Part shown: positions 50,396 to 60,785 of the stretch, one piece after another
How the letters are laid out: each line of letters begins with the position of its first letter
How positions within the stretch are numbered: the first letter of the stretch is position 1
Assembly (NCBI GenBank): GCA_036867785.1
Contig: CP145414.1
Location: 1,240,001 to 1,304,000 of the forward strand
Reading direction: 5' to 3'
Origin: Plasmodiophora brassicae
Taxonomy: Eukaryota > Endomyxa: Phytomyxea > Phytomyxea > Plasmodiophorida
DNA length: 64,000 nt
Program-made: the position numbers and the translations under genes
The notes under the pieces: generated by a model
Databases searched by the model: none
What the model saw: the letters and a program-made list of their open reading frames with translations, nothing else
Told to the model about the DNA's origin: nothing

Positions 50396-51347
50396 ATGGC
50401 CGAAGAAGAATCGCAATGGGTTGTCGAGCCCATCGATGAAGCGGCTACACAAGCGGCCATTGAAGCGGAAAACGATAGTGACGCGTCTGTGGACGATGAT
50501 GATCGGGAGGATAACGGGAAGAAGCGGACAATGACAGCGAGGAAGAGAGCTCGACTTGAGAAGATGAACAAGGAAGCCAAGCGCAAACGGCATGCGCGGT
50601 TTACAAGGAATCCAATGCACGGCATGCAAACTGAGTCTTGCGAGCGCCAAGCAGAATCGCTGCAGGGCATGCTGTCGAGCGCCGCCTGCTCTCTCGACAC
50701 GCTCTCTGCTGCTGACTTCATATCGCCCAATGTTCTGCCCAAGGACCGTGCGATCAGCGACTCTGCGTTGGCTGTAAAGGCCATCCAGAAAGACTGGCGA
50801 AAGAAGCTCCTCGGCCCAGTTCATCCGTGCGCTGGCTCTCTGGGCGCTCCCGTCCTTCTTGTCGTGACATACGCGGCGACGCGCGCTGTTGATTTCGTCA
50901 GGTTGTTCCAGTACGGAATCTGTCTGTTGCTGTTCACTGACGCTCATTGTTGAAGAGCTTTGAAACCGTTGCAAAACAAGAAAGCGGCCATCGCGAAGCT
51001 CTTCGCGAAACACATCAAGGTCGACGAGCAGATCGCCGCCCTGAATGCTGACGTCCGCATTGCAGTCGGTACGCCCAATCGTCTGCTGCGGCTGTTTGAT
51101 GCTGGTGCGTTGAGCGCCTCATCGTTAGAGCATGTCGTTATCGACATGGGTCTGGTACGTTACGTTACGGTACCGGCGCCACTGCGTTGTATTCAGGCCC
51201 CTGACGCGTGTGCTGGTGCAGGATGCCAAGCAGATGAACCTGTTCGACATTGCTGCCGTCCGTGATGACTTCTTGGGCCTATTCTCAAAGTACCTGCACG
51301 CGAACCTGTTGTCGTGCGGAGGCAACATCCGCCTCTGCCTGTACTGA
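50396..51347 (+). CDS. CMSS1: CMSS1/Cms1 small-subunit processome-linked protein
   Basis: Three exons in phase (50396-50910, 50956-51154, 51222-51347) give 279 aa. The acidic N-terminus (MAEEESQWVVEPIDEAATQ) and basic stretch (KKRTMTARKRARLEKMNKEA) are followed by the Cms1 domain: PVLLVVTYAATRAVDFVRLF, the spliced LFQALKPLQNKKAAIAKLFA, RIAVGTPNRLLRLFDAGALS and LEHVVIDMGL. Cms1 proteins resemble a degenerate helicase half and associate with 18S rRNA processing. Introns of 45 and 67 nt restore the conserved core. The protein ends slightly early compared with animals. Confidence 0.88.
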
Positions 51348-51404
51348 TGGACCCCTTATATGCAGAACGATATTTAAGCGCATGCCCCGTTCGTTTGTTA
51401 CGAA

Positions 51405-51954
51405 TCACAGCTTGATCTTGAGGTAGGCCAGAGAGGCAGCGAGGACGGCGGCCGTCCCGACGACCGACATATAGGTCGAATTGATCACTGAGACCGTGTT
51501 TCCTCCTCGGATCGCGCCACCGTTCGGCCCGGGTACTGACGCGGTCCCATCGCCGTCGACCTGGAAAACGGCGCCTGAGTCGATCCACGTCGCGACAGTC
51601 GACTGTTGCGCTCTTGTGACAGGAGTCGGCCCGTCCTAACCACAAACGTCCGACGTTGAGGTTATTCGAATCGGCAATTGCCCTCTAGGGTGGATTCACC
51701 TTGGACGATTTTGAGGAAACCCATTGCCACAGGGAGCTTGCTTGATGGTTGCCAGGTTGGACGATCTTCAATGACGGGGCATCCGGGGAGGTCACCCCGA
51801 CCATGTTCAGGTAGGCGGTAGCCGGATCGCTGGCGTTGACGAGCGCCGATATGATCGGCCACACATCACTCACGAACGTGACCATCGTGCTCTCCACGCA
51901 GGTCGCCCCAGCGACTAGGACCAGGACAGCAGCACATGCCCTCAGCAGCAGCAT
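51405..51954 (-). CDS. Secreted or GPI-like protein resembling a haem-less PSCyt1 domain
   Basis: Two exons (51954-51700, 51635-51405; 64-nt intron) give 161 aa. MLLLRACAAVLVLVAGATCV is a signal peptide. TFVSDVWPIISALVNASDPA, SLKIVQPGNHQASSLWQWV, then after the splice TPVTRAQQSTVATWIDSGAV, follow the order of planctomycete-type cytochrome C (PSCyt1) domains, but the CxxCH haem motif is absent. The C-terminus YMSVVGTAAVLAASLAYLKI is hydrophobic, consistent with a membrane or GPI anchor. Domain identity is inferred from spacing only. Function unknown. Confidence 0.65.
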
Positions 51955-52298
51955 CACGGATTGGACTGTGGGGCCCTCACGCCGTCGCTGGGCGCCTGGC
52001 TGTTTCTGGATCCCCCACTCCGCTGGTCATTTCGCTGACCTGTACCGAACGTTCCAGAATTCTGCTGTCCAGTATGCCACGCCTGAACGCGCCTTCGGAC
52101 ACGGGGCGCACTGGCACTGCAGCGAACTGCTGCAGTGCCTGACTCTGGGCTGGCTGCCCGCGCACTGTCGGCGGGCGTGTCGCAGACCTGCAGTGCGGCA
52201 GTGCGGCGGGCAAAACGGACGGGCCGGGCAGGCGAACCGGCAAAAACGATGGGAAAAAGCGGACTCCCCCCCGGGGCCCATCCAGAATCAATTTCGGG

Positions 52299-53262
52299 AT
52301 GGCGACGGCGGCGTCTGAGGCGCTCGAGCAGTACCGCGGCGGGTTCAATTTCGACCTGTGCGGCAGGTCGGTGATGCCGGCGGGCTGTTGCTGGTCGTCC
52401 TGGTGCTGATCGTGCCCGGTGCTGTGTGTGCAGGAATGCCATGCTGGCGGCGTCCGCGTCGGGGCCGGCGCTGCCGAAAATGAAGAAGACGGGAACGACG
52501 ATCGTCGGCGTCTGCTTCAAGGGCGGCGTCGTCCTGGGGGCTGACACGCGTGCCACCGAAGGGCCCATTGTTTGCGATAAGAACTGCAAGAAGATCCACT
52601 ACATCGCCGACAACATCGTAAGGGCCGCCCCACTCGTCTGTACCCGTTTCCGTTTGCTGAGCCGCCTCGCCTCTCGACAGTTCTGCTGTGGAGCCGGTAC
52701 GGCCGCCGACACCGAGAACGTGACGCGAATGGTGTCGTCGCAGCTGGAGTTACATCGCCTGGACACGGGCAAGCAGGTCCGCGTCGTGACCGCGCTGACG
52801 CGTCTCAAGCAGCACTTGTTCCGGTACCAGGGCCACGTCAGCGCCGCGCTCGTCCTCGGTGGTGTCGACTGCACCGGGAGTTACCTGTACACCGTCTACC
52901 CGCACGGTAGCACTGATAAGCTGCCGTACGTGACCATGGGGTCAGGGTCGCTGGCCGCCATGGCCATGTTCGAGTCGGGCTACAAGGACGATATGACGGA
53001 GGCGGAGGCGATCGGCCTCGTCGAGAAGGCCATCGAGAGCGGCATCTTCAACGACCTCGGGTCCGGGTCGAACGTCGACGTCCTCGTGCTGACGCGCGAT
53101 GGCGGCCGCGACCTGCGCAACTACAAGAAGCCGAACGAGCGCGCGTTCGAGCGGCGACAGTACCTGTTCCCGAAGGGATCCACCGAGTACCTGTCCGAAA
53201 TCAAGGAGACGTTCAAGAAGGTCGTCCAGGTCGACGACGACGTCGCCATGACGGACGCCTAG
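52299..53262 (+). CDS. PSMB7: 20S proteasome subunit beta type 2 (catalytic, PSMB7/Pup1)
   Basis: Three exons in phase (52299-52366, 52434-52617, 52681-53262) give 277 aa. The first exon ([20 protein letters not shown]) is found by analogy with the family N-terminus. The propeptide ends KTG before [11 protein letters not shown], where the active-site Thr is exposed by cleavage. [50 protein letters not shown] and [11 protein letters not shown] are beta2 hallmarks. The 63-nt intron at 52618-52680 is in phase, so leaving it in would insert 21 residues next to a core strand. Beta2 gives the trypsin-like activity of the 20S core. Confidence 0.96.
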
Positions 53263-53370
53263 TCGTCGTCGCGGCGGCCGCACACGTACGATATAGTCAC
53301 CCGCGGTCGACGAGGCCTGCTCCGCGTACCCTGGGGCTGTGTATCTACCTGTGGGCGTCCTAGTCGTGGC

Positions 53371-54333
53371 TCAGAACCGTCTCGCGTTGCCGTGCGGGTC
53401 GTCGATGAACGGGTGCACGTCGGCGGCGATCCCCCTGGACGGCATGGCCGCCTGTGGTGGGCGTCGCTGCTGGTGCAGGGCCATCATGGCGGCCGCCTTC
53501 GGGGACAGGCGTCTCCTCGGCTTCGAGATGGCGTGCCTGTTCAGCAGCAGCGTTCGCGACGACGGGTCCGACGCCGCCCGTAGGTCGTCGACGATCCGGA
53601 CGATGCGCATGACGATGTCCTTGGCGATGTTCCAGCGTTCCGGGTTGAACAGGGCGCGCACGGCCCGGATCTCGACGTCGGTGGCCTCGGGCGTGTCGGC
53701 CAGCCAGTTGGCGCAGCCGGCGTCGAGGTCCTCGACCCGACACACGTGGTCGTAGGCGCTGGCGACCGCCACCATCTGCGCCACCGACAACGAATTCACG
53801 ATGTGGTCCTGGTGGTCCCTGTCGCTCGACGCAGGCCCCGCCGCGTTGCCGTCGGCGTGTGCGTTCTTCGGCTTGGCGTACCCCTCCGACACGAGTAGCG
53901 CCTTGACGACGCCGCCGGACGCGTTCGACGTGAGGGGGCGGGCGGCGGGCGGCGTTGGCGGTGCGACGTCGTCCATGGGGGCGAACATCGGCTCGGGGAC
54001 GGTGTCGAACTGGATCGTTGGTGCAGTGGCCTGCAGGAACGAGATGTGGGTGGCGGTCGGCTTCGCCGTCATGTCGAGCGGGTTGGCCAGGACCGGGATC
54101 ATCGATTCCGACTGGACCAGGGCGTCCCAGTCGGTGGCCTGGAACCCGCCGCTCGTGCTGGTCAGCAGGTCAATGTCCAGGTCGGCGGTGGGGTTCTGCG
54201 TGACGTCGTGGCCGACGAGGCCGCCCAGCATCGGGACGGGCGCCGACTCCAGCTCGGTCAGGCTGTCGGTGAAGCACACATCCTCGAACGTCGGCGCCGT
54301 GCTGTTCACCGCGGCGTACGTCGTGTGGAACAT
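53371..54333 (-). CDS. Hypothetical protein (320 aa)
   Basis: An intronless frame beginning MFHTTYAAVNSTAPTFEDV. The first half is acidic and low in structure, rich in Asp/Thr/Pro (for example NPTADLDIDLLTSTSGG, EPMFAPMDDVAPPTPPAAR). The second half is helical (MVAVASAYDHVCRVEDLDA, AVRALFNPERWNIAKDIVM) and then basic (NRHAISKPRRRLSPKAAAMM). An acidic, activation-like region next to a basic tail would fit a nuclear regulator, but I see no DNA-binding motif. No family recognised. Confidence 0.55.
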   Translation of the reverse strand: MFHTTYAAVNSTAPTFEDVCFTDSLTELESAPVPMLGGLVGHDVTQNPTADLDIDLLTSTSGGFQATDWDALVQSESMIPVLANPLDMTAKPTATHISFLQATAPTIQFDTVPEPMFAPMDDVAPPTPPAARPLTSNASGGVVKALLVSEGYAKPKNAHADGNAAGPASSDRDHQDHIVNSLSVAQMVAVASAYDHVCRVEDLDAGCANWLADTPEATDVEIRAVRALFNPERWNIAKDIVMRIVRIVDDLRAASDPSSRTLLLNRHAISKPRRRLSPKAAAMMALHQQRRPPQAAMPSRGIAADVHPFIDDPHGNARRF

Positions 54334-54579
54334 TCGCGCGCGTCGTCGCTCTCAGACGCAGACGTTCGCACTGGCGTTGTCAGATGACGCACGACCCTGG
54401 CATGCATGCGGCACGCGCCATATCCCATCAATCGTCGTCCTCGTCGGTACGCCCGGTCCCCGGAACGAGGCAGCCAGATTGTCGCGCGTGTGCTTCGTTC
54501 GAGTTCACACTACGAACGCAGAGACGCGCGCGACGTAGTACGAAGTACGATCGATCGTCACAGCGAGGCGTGTGTGGCC

Positions 54580-55311
54580 ATGGAGGAGGGCGCCGACAGG
54601 ACCAACCAGGGTGGTGGGCAGGAACAGCAGGGAGCCGCCCTGGAGAGGAGCAGCCTGCTGGATCTGGTCCGGGACGGCATTCGCAGGCAGAACGAGTCGC
54701 GGGTGGCCCGCATCGTCCTGGTCGGCGAGTTGGCCTCCAGCAACGACGTGCCGGCGTTCGTCAACGCCAGCGGCGACGTGAAGGCGAAGGTCGACGGGAA
54801 GCTGACGGGGATTGCGTTCGTCGTCAACAAGGCGGCCTTCGTTGTCCTGATCGAAGGGGTCTGGGGCCACCTGGTCGAGTACATGCGCGGGTTGATGGCC
54901 GCCAACACGTCCGGGAAGTTTCTGGGGCTGACGCGCGTGCTGACCTCCGTCGAGGACGTCGAGCGCATGTTCCCGATCTGGGACCTGCGCCTGAAACGCG
55001 TGCCCAAGGCCGAACAGGCCGACTTCTCGTCCGACAACCTGGAGCAGACGGCGTTCGAAACGGTCAAGCTCCTGCTTCAGTTGGGGCAGGCGCTCAGCAG
55101 CTTGAACAAGGCGAAGTGCGCCGAGTTCCTGGATTCGCAGAAGCGGGAGGTGACGGGCAGTGTGCCCACATCGGAATTGCTGACCTTCTACGCCCACCAT
55201 CCGCGCCTGTTCTCCATGGAGGAGTACCTGCACATCTTCTACTACAAGCCCGTCCAGATTGAGCTCGACAGCGATCGCGTGTACCCGATGGAGGGCGCCC
55301 TGGAATTCTAA
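54580..55311 (+). CDS. BLUF/TEX47-like domain protein
   Basis: 243 aa from the ATG at 54580 (MEEGADRTNQ), the first Met before conserved-looking sequence; an open frame upstream looks non-coding. The core ARIVLVGELASSNDVPAFV, GIAFVVNKAAFVVLIEGVW, HLVEYMRGLMA and TRVLTSVEDVERMFPIWDLR resembles the ferredoxin-like fold of BLUF and TEX47 proteins (strand, then F-x-V-L-I-E-G, then helix). No flavin-binding signature could be confirmed. A helical C-terminus follows (ETVKLLLQLGQALSSLN). Intronless. It converges on the HAD phosphatase, with 39 nt between ends. Confidence 0.5.
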   Translation: MEEGADRTNQGGGQEQQGAALERSSLLDLVRDGIRRQNESRVARIVLVGELASSNDVPAFVNASGDVKAKVDGKLTGIAFVVNKAAFVVLIEGVWGHLVEYMRGLMAANTSGKFLGLTRVLTSVEDVERMFPIWDLRLKRVPKAEQADFSSDNLEQTAFETVKLLLQLGQALSSLNKAKCAEFLDSQKREVTGSVPTSELLTFYAHHPRLFSMEEYLHIFYYKPVQIELDSDRVYPMEGALEF

Positions 55312-55350
55312 ACTCCACCTAGCATGATAACAGTCGGCATGTCCAGGCGT

Positions 55351-56472
55351 TTAGTGTGCCAGCGTCGTGTCGACTTGTAGGCCGGGCACGAGACTGCCAA
55401 CCGTAGGAAGTATGATGTCTGAAGGTGATGTTAAAAGGGCCGTCCCCTGGAACACAGCCATGAGTGGCGCCCCTACCAGGCCGGTACGCGAACTTCTTGA
55501 CGTCGGCACACTTCGTGACGCCTGTCAGAACCAGGCAGGTTGTCAGGTTGGCTTGGAGGCCACCGAGGATGTCGGTATCCATGCGGTCGCCAATGACGAT
55601 CGTTTCGGAGCGCTTGACGCCCAGCTGCTGGTGCGCGGTCCTCATGATCTGACCCAGAACGGATTAGCACGACGCAGCGAGCCAGGCGGCACACGGGGGC
55701 GGCACGCTCCGCACCATTGGGTTCGGTTTGCCGATGAAGTAGGCCTGGACTTCGGCGACCATCTCGATCGGCCTGATGAGCGCCGCGCATCCCGGGACGA
55801 ACCCGGACCCCATGCGGTCCTTCGTGTCACAGTTGGTCCCCAGAAGACGGGCGCCGTTCCTGACCAGGTTCGACGCGTGCTCGATCTTCTCGTACGAGTA
55901 GTTCCTGAACAAACGAAGGGCCTATGAGCACCGCGTGAACGCAACAGGCAGGAAATGAGGGGCCCCCAACCGGGTCTCGCCAACGACGACCCATTCCGGG
56001 TCGTGGTCGTTCATGGTGAAGCCGGCATCGTAGAGCGCCGAAATAAGGCCAGGCTCGCCAATCACGTAGGCGGACCCGCCGTTCGGCGACGACTTCTTCA
56101 TGAAGGCGGCGGTGGCCAGCGCGCTCGTGTAGAAATGGTCGGACGACACGTCGATGCCCATGCGGCGAAGTTTCGCCTGCAACTCCTTCGGCGCACGTTC
56201 GCTCGCGTTCGTCAGGAACATGAACGACTTGTTCTGCTCCTGCAGGTATCCGACAAACTCGGACGCGCCCGGCAGCAACCGGGACCCATGGTACAGGACG
56301 CCATCCACTGATCCCCGCCTATCAGCACCAGGAACGGAGGTCGAGCGCCCGTGCCTGCTCGCTTACTATCGATAATGAACCCCTGCTTGGCGCGGATCTC
56401 CTCCAACGACACCGTCGACGCGTGCGACACCGCCTCGATCAGGTGCAGGTCGTCCGGCGACAGCGTCGCCAT
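55351..56472 (-). CDS. HAD-IIA phosphatase (NagD/phosphoglycolate or PNPase type)
   Basis: Five exons in phase (56472-56367, 56307-55971, 55904-55715, 55648-55477, 55418-55351) give 290 aa. QGFIIDMDGVLYHGSRLLPG, rebuilt by the first splice, is HAD motif I (DxDGVL). FLTNASERAPKELQAKL is motif II (TNAS). FIGKPNPM is motif III. ETIVIGDRMDTDILGGLQAN is motif IV (GDRxDTDI). LTGVT then leads to the end. The cap between motifs II and III (VYVIGEPGL, TNCDTKD) is C2a type. Such enzymes remove phosphate from small metabolites such as phosphoglycolate. Introns are 58-66 nt. Substrate not predictable. Confidence 0.92.
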
Positions 56473-56830
56473 ACATCGACGACGGCCGCCCGTCGCCGCC
56501 ACCCTGCACACGCGCCGCCACATCGCCGCCCGCGGCCCTCTCCACGTTGTCAGCACCCAACAGCTACACAGCGGGAGGCGGGGTCGCTGGGGGATTGTGT
56601 GTGTGGGCGACCCGTGTTTCGCTGCTGTCCCCACACAGACGCGCACACCAAAATAGACCAGGCGTTACAGCCTGGCGCAGCGGGGCCCGCGTCGAACTGC
56701 ACCCACAGGGGGTGGACGACACGACGCGTCGGCATGACAGTACGAACAACATTCCCCCCGGCACGGGCGTTACGGTGGCGTTTACAGACTGCAGTGGCGG
56801 CGTTCCGTGCAGCGCGCCGTCGAACGGGTA

Positions 56831-57166
56831 TCACCGCCGGGCAGCGCCACGCGCGCGCGCGCCGCCCCGGCCGCGTCCGCGTCCGCGCCCGCGTCCCCGG
56901 GCGGCGGAGCGCTCCCGGGCCGGGCCGCGTTTCGGCGTGTCGTCGACGAGGAGGGCGTCGAGGTTGAGCGCGTCCGGCAGGATGTACTGGCGGATGTTGT
57001 TGCCGCGGATGCTGAGACTGTCCAGCTGGACCGGGTTGCGATCCTTGACCGTCATCTTGACGTTCTTCAGGTGCGTGTTCATGGCGACGTCGACGCCGAC
57101 GACAGTGCCGTGCACGATCGTCCCGTTCTTCAGTTCGATCGTCACCGTTTCGCTAACGAGCTTCAT
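56831..57166 (-). CDS. SNRPD1: Small nuclear ribonucleoprotein SmD1
   Basis: A 111-aa intronless protein. [20 protein letters not shown] and [19 protein letters not shown] form Sm1 (G, N conserved); [20 protein letters not shown] is Sm2, with the RGNNIRxxILPD signature of SmD1. The C-terminal [12 protein letters not shown] tail is the site of arginine methylation in other eukaryotes. SmD1 is a core subunit of U1, U2, U4 and U5 spliceosomal snRNPs. Intron-rich neighbours fit an active spliceosome. Confidence 0.97.
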   Translation of the reverse strand: MKLVSETVTIELKNGTIVHGTVVGVDVAMNTHLKNVKMTVKDRNPVQLDSLSIRGNNIRQYILPDALNLDALLVDDTPKRGPARERSAARGRGRGRGRGRGGARARGAARR

Positions 57167-57562
57167 TAGGAACCTGTACGTTCAGAGCGCCGGGTCAGAT
57201 CTATCGCGCGGCGACGTCCGCGCTGGCGTGCGGCACTGACCGAACGAGCTTCATGGTGACACGACCCCGCGCGACGACTGTGACGCAGTCCGGCCACGGA
57301 CTTCATCTGCAGCAGCGCGCTACGTTGTATACTTGTAACGTACACCTACCTATGTACCTCTTGTCGACGCCTGTCCCACGGCGCCCTGCAGGTACATGGC
57401 CACGTCATTTGAAAGCACACGCACCCACAACTGAATGGACGCTGCGGTCCGGTTATCTATAAATCGGTACTTGACGGTCACTGACACTGAACTTGTTCAG
57501 GCTGTCCCAGAGCGGGTTGAGGCGGCGTCAAGCTGCGAGCGCTCGGGGGGCGGGCGAGCTGG

Positions 57563-58819
57563 ATGTATGCTGCTGTAATAGACAGCGTCAGGGGGCTGGA
57601 GACGTTTGTGACAGATTATGCTGTCCAGCCTGTCAACGAGGCCGTTATCCGAACTCTGCGCCCGGTCGTGTCGCTGATCCTGAGGGCGTTGCTGACATCG
57701 TCGCTGGCCACTACATTATGGTCTGCGACAATGCCAGTCCTGCTTCGTCTGCCGGGACGGTCCATCGTTAGAGCCTTTGTCGAATTCGTGTTGGATCGCC
57801 CTTGGATCCGGTGTCCGTTCAATGCCTGGTGTTCTGCTCTGTTCGTCGACGCGTGCGACATCTTGTACAACGCGCGCGCCAATGCCCAACTGTACACCAG
57901 CGTCGGACGCAGGCGATTCCAGCTGGATGTCGGCATCGAGCATCGTGTCGGGGGTGCATACTTCCCAGATGATCTTCTGCTAGGCCCCGTCGGCGATTCG
58001 TTTTTCAGCGATGACGACCGCCCCGTTCCTTCCAACGTTGGCATCATGCAGACCTGCCTTCTGCTCGCCGTTCTGGCAGGTCGCCACCGTTCCGACCTGC
58101 AAGACGCCATTCTACACGGTATGCTCTCTGGCGTAACGATCCCTGTGCTCTCCAGTGCTCCTGGTCGACCTGCATCTGCTCAGGACCCACCATCAGCCAC
58201 TTTATTCGTCCACAACGACAAAAGCTGGGTGGTGGTTGCCGTCCGCCCTCCCGATTTCGCTGACCTCGCCTTGCATCGCCTAACGCCGACGAGCTCCGAG
58301 GAATGGTGGTCCAAGACGCGAGTTGATCGTCACCGGGCGCGGGACGCACACGACGTTCTATCCGCCTCGCTGGTCGCCTACCTCCGAAGATGCCGTGCCA
58401 AGGTCTACGTGACGGGAACATCGCTGTCCGGTTCGGTCGCCATCCTGGTGGCCGCTGAGCTGGCATCGCGAGGCATCCATGTCGAGGGTGTCGTCGTGGC
58501 CGGGTCTCCTCCTGTTGGCGACGCATCGTTCGCAGGATGGTGCCGGGAGCACCTGAAGGTGGTCTGGCGCGCTGTCAACGGTACCGAGTTGCGGGTCGTG
58601 CAGCGCGCCGACGAGTTCGTGGACATTGGCGAGGGGGTATTGACGGACCAGGGCGAGAACAATGTCCTGTACTTGAACACAAGCGCCAGGATCGCACCCA
58701 GCTTGTGCCTGCGTGATCATAATCCAATGACCACTATCCGGTACTTGCAAGCGGGATTGGCGATTCCCGAGGCTAAGCTGGCCAACCTGATCTCGGGCCC
58801 CAATCGATCCGTAATATGA
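57563..58819 (+). CDS. Lipase class 3 (alpha/beta hydrolase), membrane-associated
   Basis: 418 aa, intronless. An N-terminal hydrophobic region (VVSLILRALLTSSLATTLW, about residues 35-70) may associate with membranes. The nucleophile elbow YVTGTSLSGSVAILVAAEL (about residues 275-295) corresponds to VTGHSLGGALAxLxAxEL of class-3 lipases, with Ser replacing the second Gly. The following VVVAGSPPVGDASFAGW and RVVQRADEFVDIGEG supply the acid region, and LCLRDHNPMTTIRYL the catalytic His. Acts on acylglycerols or phospholipids; substrate unknown. Confidence 0.82.
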   Translation: MYAAVIDSVRGLETFVTDYAVQPVNEAVIRTLRPVVSLILRALLTSSLATTLWSATMPVLLRLPGRSIVRAFVEFVLDRPWIRCPFNAWCSALFVDACDILYNARANAQLYTSVGRRRFQLDVGIEHRVGGAYFPDDLLLGPVGDSFFSDDDRPVPSNVGIMQTCLLLAVLAGRHRSDLQDAILHGMLSGVTIPVLSSAPGRPASAQDPPSATLFVHNDKSWVVVAVRPPDFADLALHRLTPTSSEEWWSKTRVDRHRARDAHDVLSASLVAYLRRCRAKVYVTGTSLSGSVAILVAAELASRGIHVEGVVVAGSPPVGDASFAGWCREHLKVVWRAVNGTELRVVQRADEFVDIGEGVLTDQGENNVLYLNTSARIAPSLCLRDHNPMTTIRYLQAGLAIPEAKLANLISGPNRSVI

Positions 58820-58894
58820 GCCGTGCCTTTGTCTTAAACGTTCCGCTATGGCACAGATAGCTGGAACAACGGCGCTTAACAGGAATGAGACGAT

Positions 58895-60025
58895 TTATGG
58901 TGCTGCGGCAGTTGATTCACGAACGACCGCGGCAATGCGATCACCAATGGCACCAATAAGGTGAGCGGCATGACTGTCGCCTTCGGTCTGGGCCTCCGAC
59001 CGCATCTTGTGCAGTAACTCGGTTGTCTCGGTGAGTTTGTGGTTTCGCTCGAGGTACGGCTCGCTGTGCAGCACGTACCACAGGCAGTCCAGGAGCAGGT
59101 ACAGCAACGTCGAGTTGAACGTCGCATCGGTCAACTGCCTAAGAACGATATCCACGACGACAGCGACGTCGTTCACGTAGAACATGGCGGCATGCCCCGT
59201 TCTGAGGACGTCGCAGACGAATTGTAGGCAGCTGCGGTCCAGTTCCGGCGTCGGCGCCCGGTTCCAATACCGAAGAAGCGCATGGGAAAAGTCGCCCGAG
59301 TCCTGAATCCCCAGTTAGTACGGATAGACAACTTAACGCGTGCCGACACCTTATGATTGCAAATCGCCTGTATGACGATGTCGCCGGGCATCCCGGCATG
59401 CAGCATCACCTCCAGTTGTCATGTCATTCCAAGTCCATGATACGGTACGTGCTGTGCTGTGATACTTACGACGGGTGCAACGGACTCGATCGCCATCGTG
59501 TCCGTCTGCAGCGGGATCAAATCCAGACACCGACCCACAATCGACAGGTCATCATCGAGGGGTATGCGAACCGGAGATCCGTTGCCGCAGAGCATTCGCA
59601 GAAGAGCGAGGCACCTTTCCGTATTGCAGGAGTTGGCATCATTCAGAGGCAGATTACGAAGGATGCACGAGCGCAACGCCGGCCGCGTGAGCAACGTCGC
59701 CCGCGATTGCACAGGGCACAGGCTGAGCAACATGGTCACACAGCACAGAAGGTCGCCGGGGTCATCATCCGTGCACATCTCCAGCGCGACAATAACCGCC
59801 TCGATCATGCCGGCGTCGTTCGCGAACGCCGCCCACACCGACTCGTCAATAGATTCGTCTAGCAGCGCGGTTCAGCACGGGCCACAATCAGGCGGGACAC
59901 GACCGCAACGGACCTTGCAGCATTCGCGCCAGCGTCCTCCCCAGAATCGCCGCCTCTTTCGACGATGACACCGCCGTCTGTTGAAGACGATCGGCCATGG
60001 CGGAGAACGCATCCATAACGGTCAT
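58895..60025 (-). CDS. SPIN90/Ldb17 leucine-rich domain protein
   Basis: Four exons in phase (60025-59914, 59858-59470, 59409-59350, 59302-58895) give 322 aa. MFYVNDVAVVVDIVLRQLTD in the last exon closely matches the FYTNDxxVLVDILLRQLxD block of the SPIN90/NCKIPSD and Ldb17 leucine-rich domain. Armadillo-like helices precede it (GMIEAVIVALEMCTDDDPG, ALRSCILRNLPLNDANSC). SPIN90 family proteins activate Arp2/3 to seed linear actin filaments. Without the SH3 part of SPIN90, it resembles the fungal and protist form. An in-frame ATG at 60169 would give a longer start. Confidence 0.78.
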
Positions 60026-60785
60026 CAGCGACCCACGAACAGTGTGGCGGGATGTGCGAGAGGTCCCGCTTTCCGGGCCCCCCGTTCTGTGTGCCAGACG
60101 TACCTCCCTGATGGGAGCCCCCGCCTCTGTTGCTCGCAGTCCGTGAGGGGACTGAACGAGGCTCCGCACTGCACATTCCGCGACATGCTGCCGGCGTTTG
60201 CTTCTGGGGCGTTCCCCTGGAGCGGTATCTAGCGGTTGCAGGTTAACTGGTACCGACGTCGAAGACGGTGTTTGTCTGGGTTATTCAATTTATTCAGGTC
60301 GGGGTCCGGAAGGTGCGCCTCGGCGGCTTTATGGATGTTCTCCAACGGCATCTTCTCACTGAGGCGCTCCTTTGAAGGCCGGTGTCGCCAATTATCTAGG
60401 TTACAGGAGCAGGGCCGCCATGGTCAGGTTCGATGCTGACCGGTCACGTACCCTGGACGAGCTGGATGCGGAATTCGTTCACGTGTTGAAGAATGAGCCG
60501 AAGCCTCGCAGCGCGGGTTGCATCGGTTGATTGTATGGCGCGTCGGCGCCCGGGGGCAACTCAGCGATCTCCGCTCCGTGGGTGGGGTTGGGACATTGGG
60601 GTTCCCACTTCCCCGCGTCACGGCGTTAGCGACTGACCCTCCGACGCCCAATATAGCGTTTGGGCAGTGCAACGTGTGGCCTGGCGCAGTTGCGGGAACG
60701 CCGAACAACCTGATGATGATCCAGGGGCGCCAAAATAACTGCAGCGCTGTGATGAGACCTCCTTATTTGACGACCGGGTGCGCTC
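60026..60785. other. Divergent intergenic region, perhaps a small exon
   Basis: A short plus-strand frame at 60420 (MVRFDADRSRTLDELDAEFV) has good composition for about 35 codons before a possible donor near 60528. I could not find a matching downstream exon. The remainder shows no gene. Confidence 0.35.
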
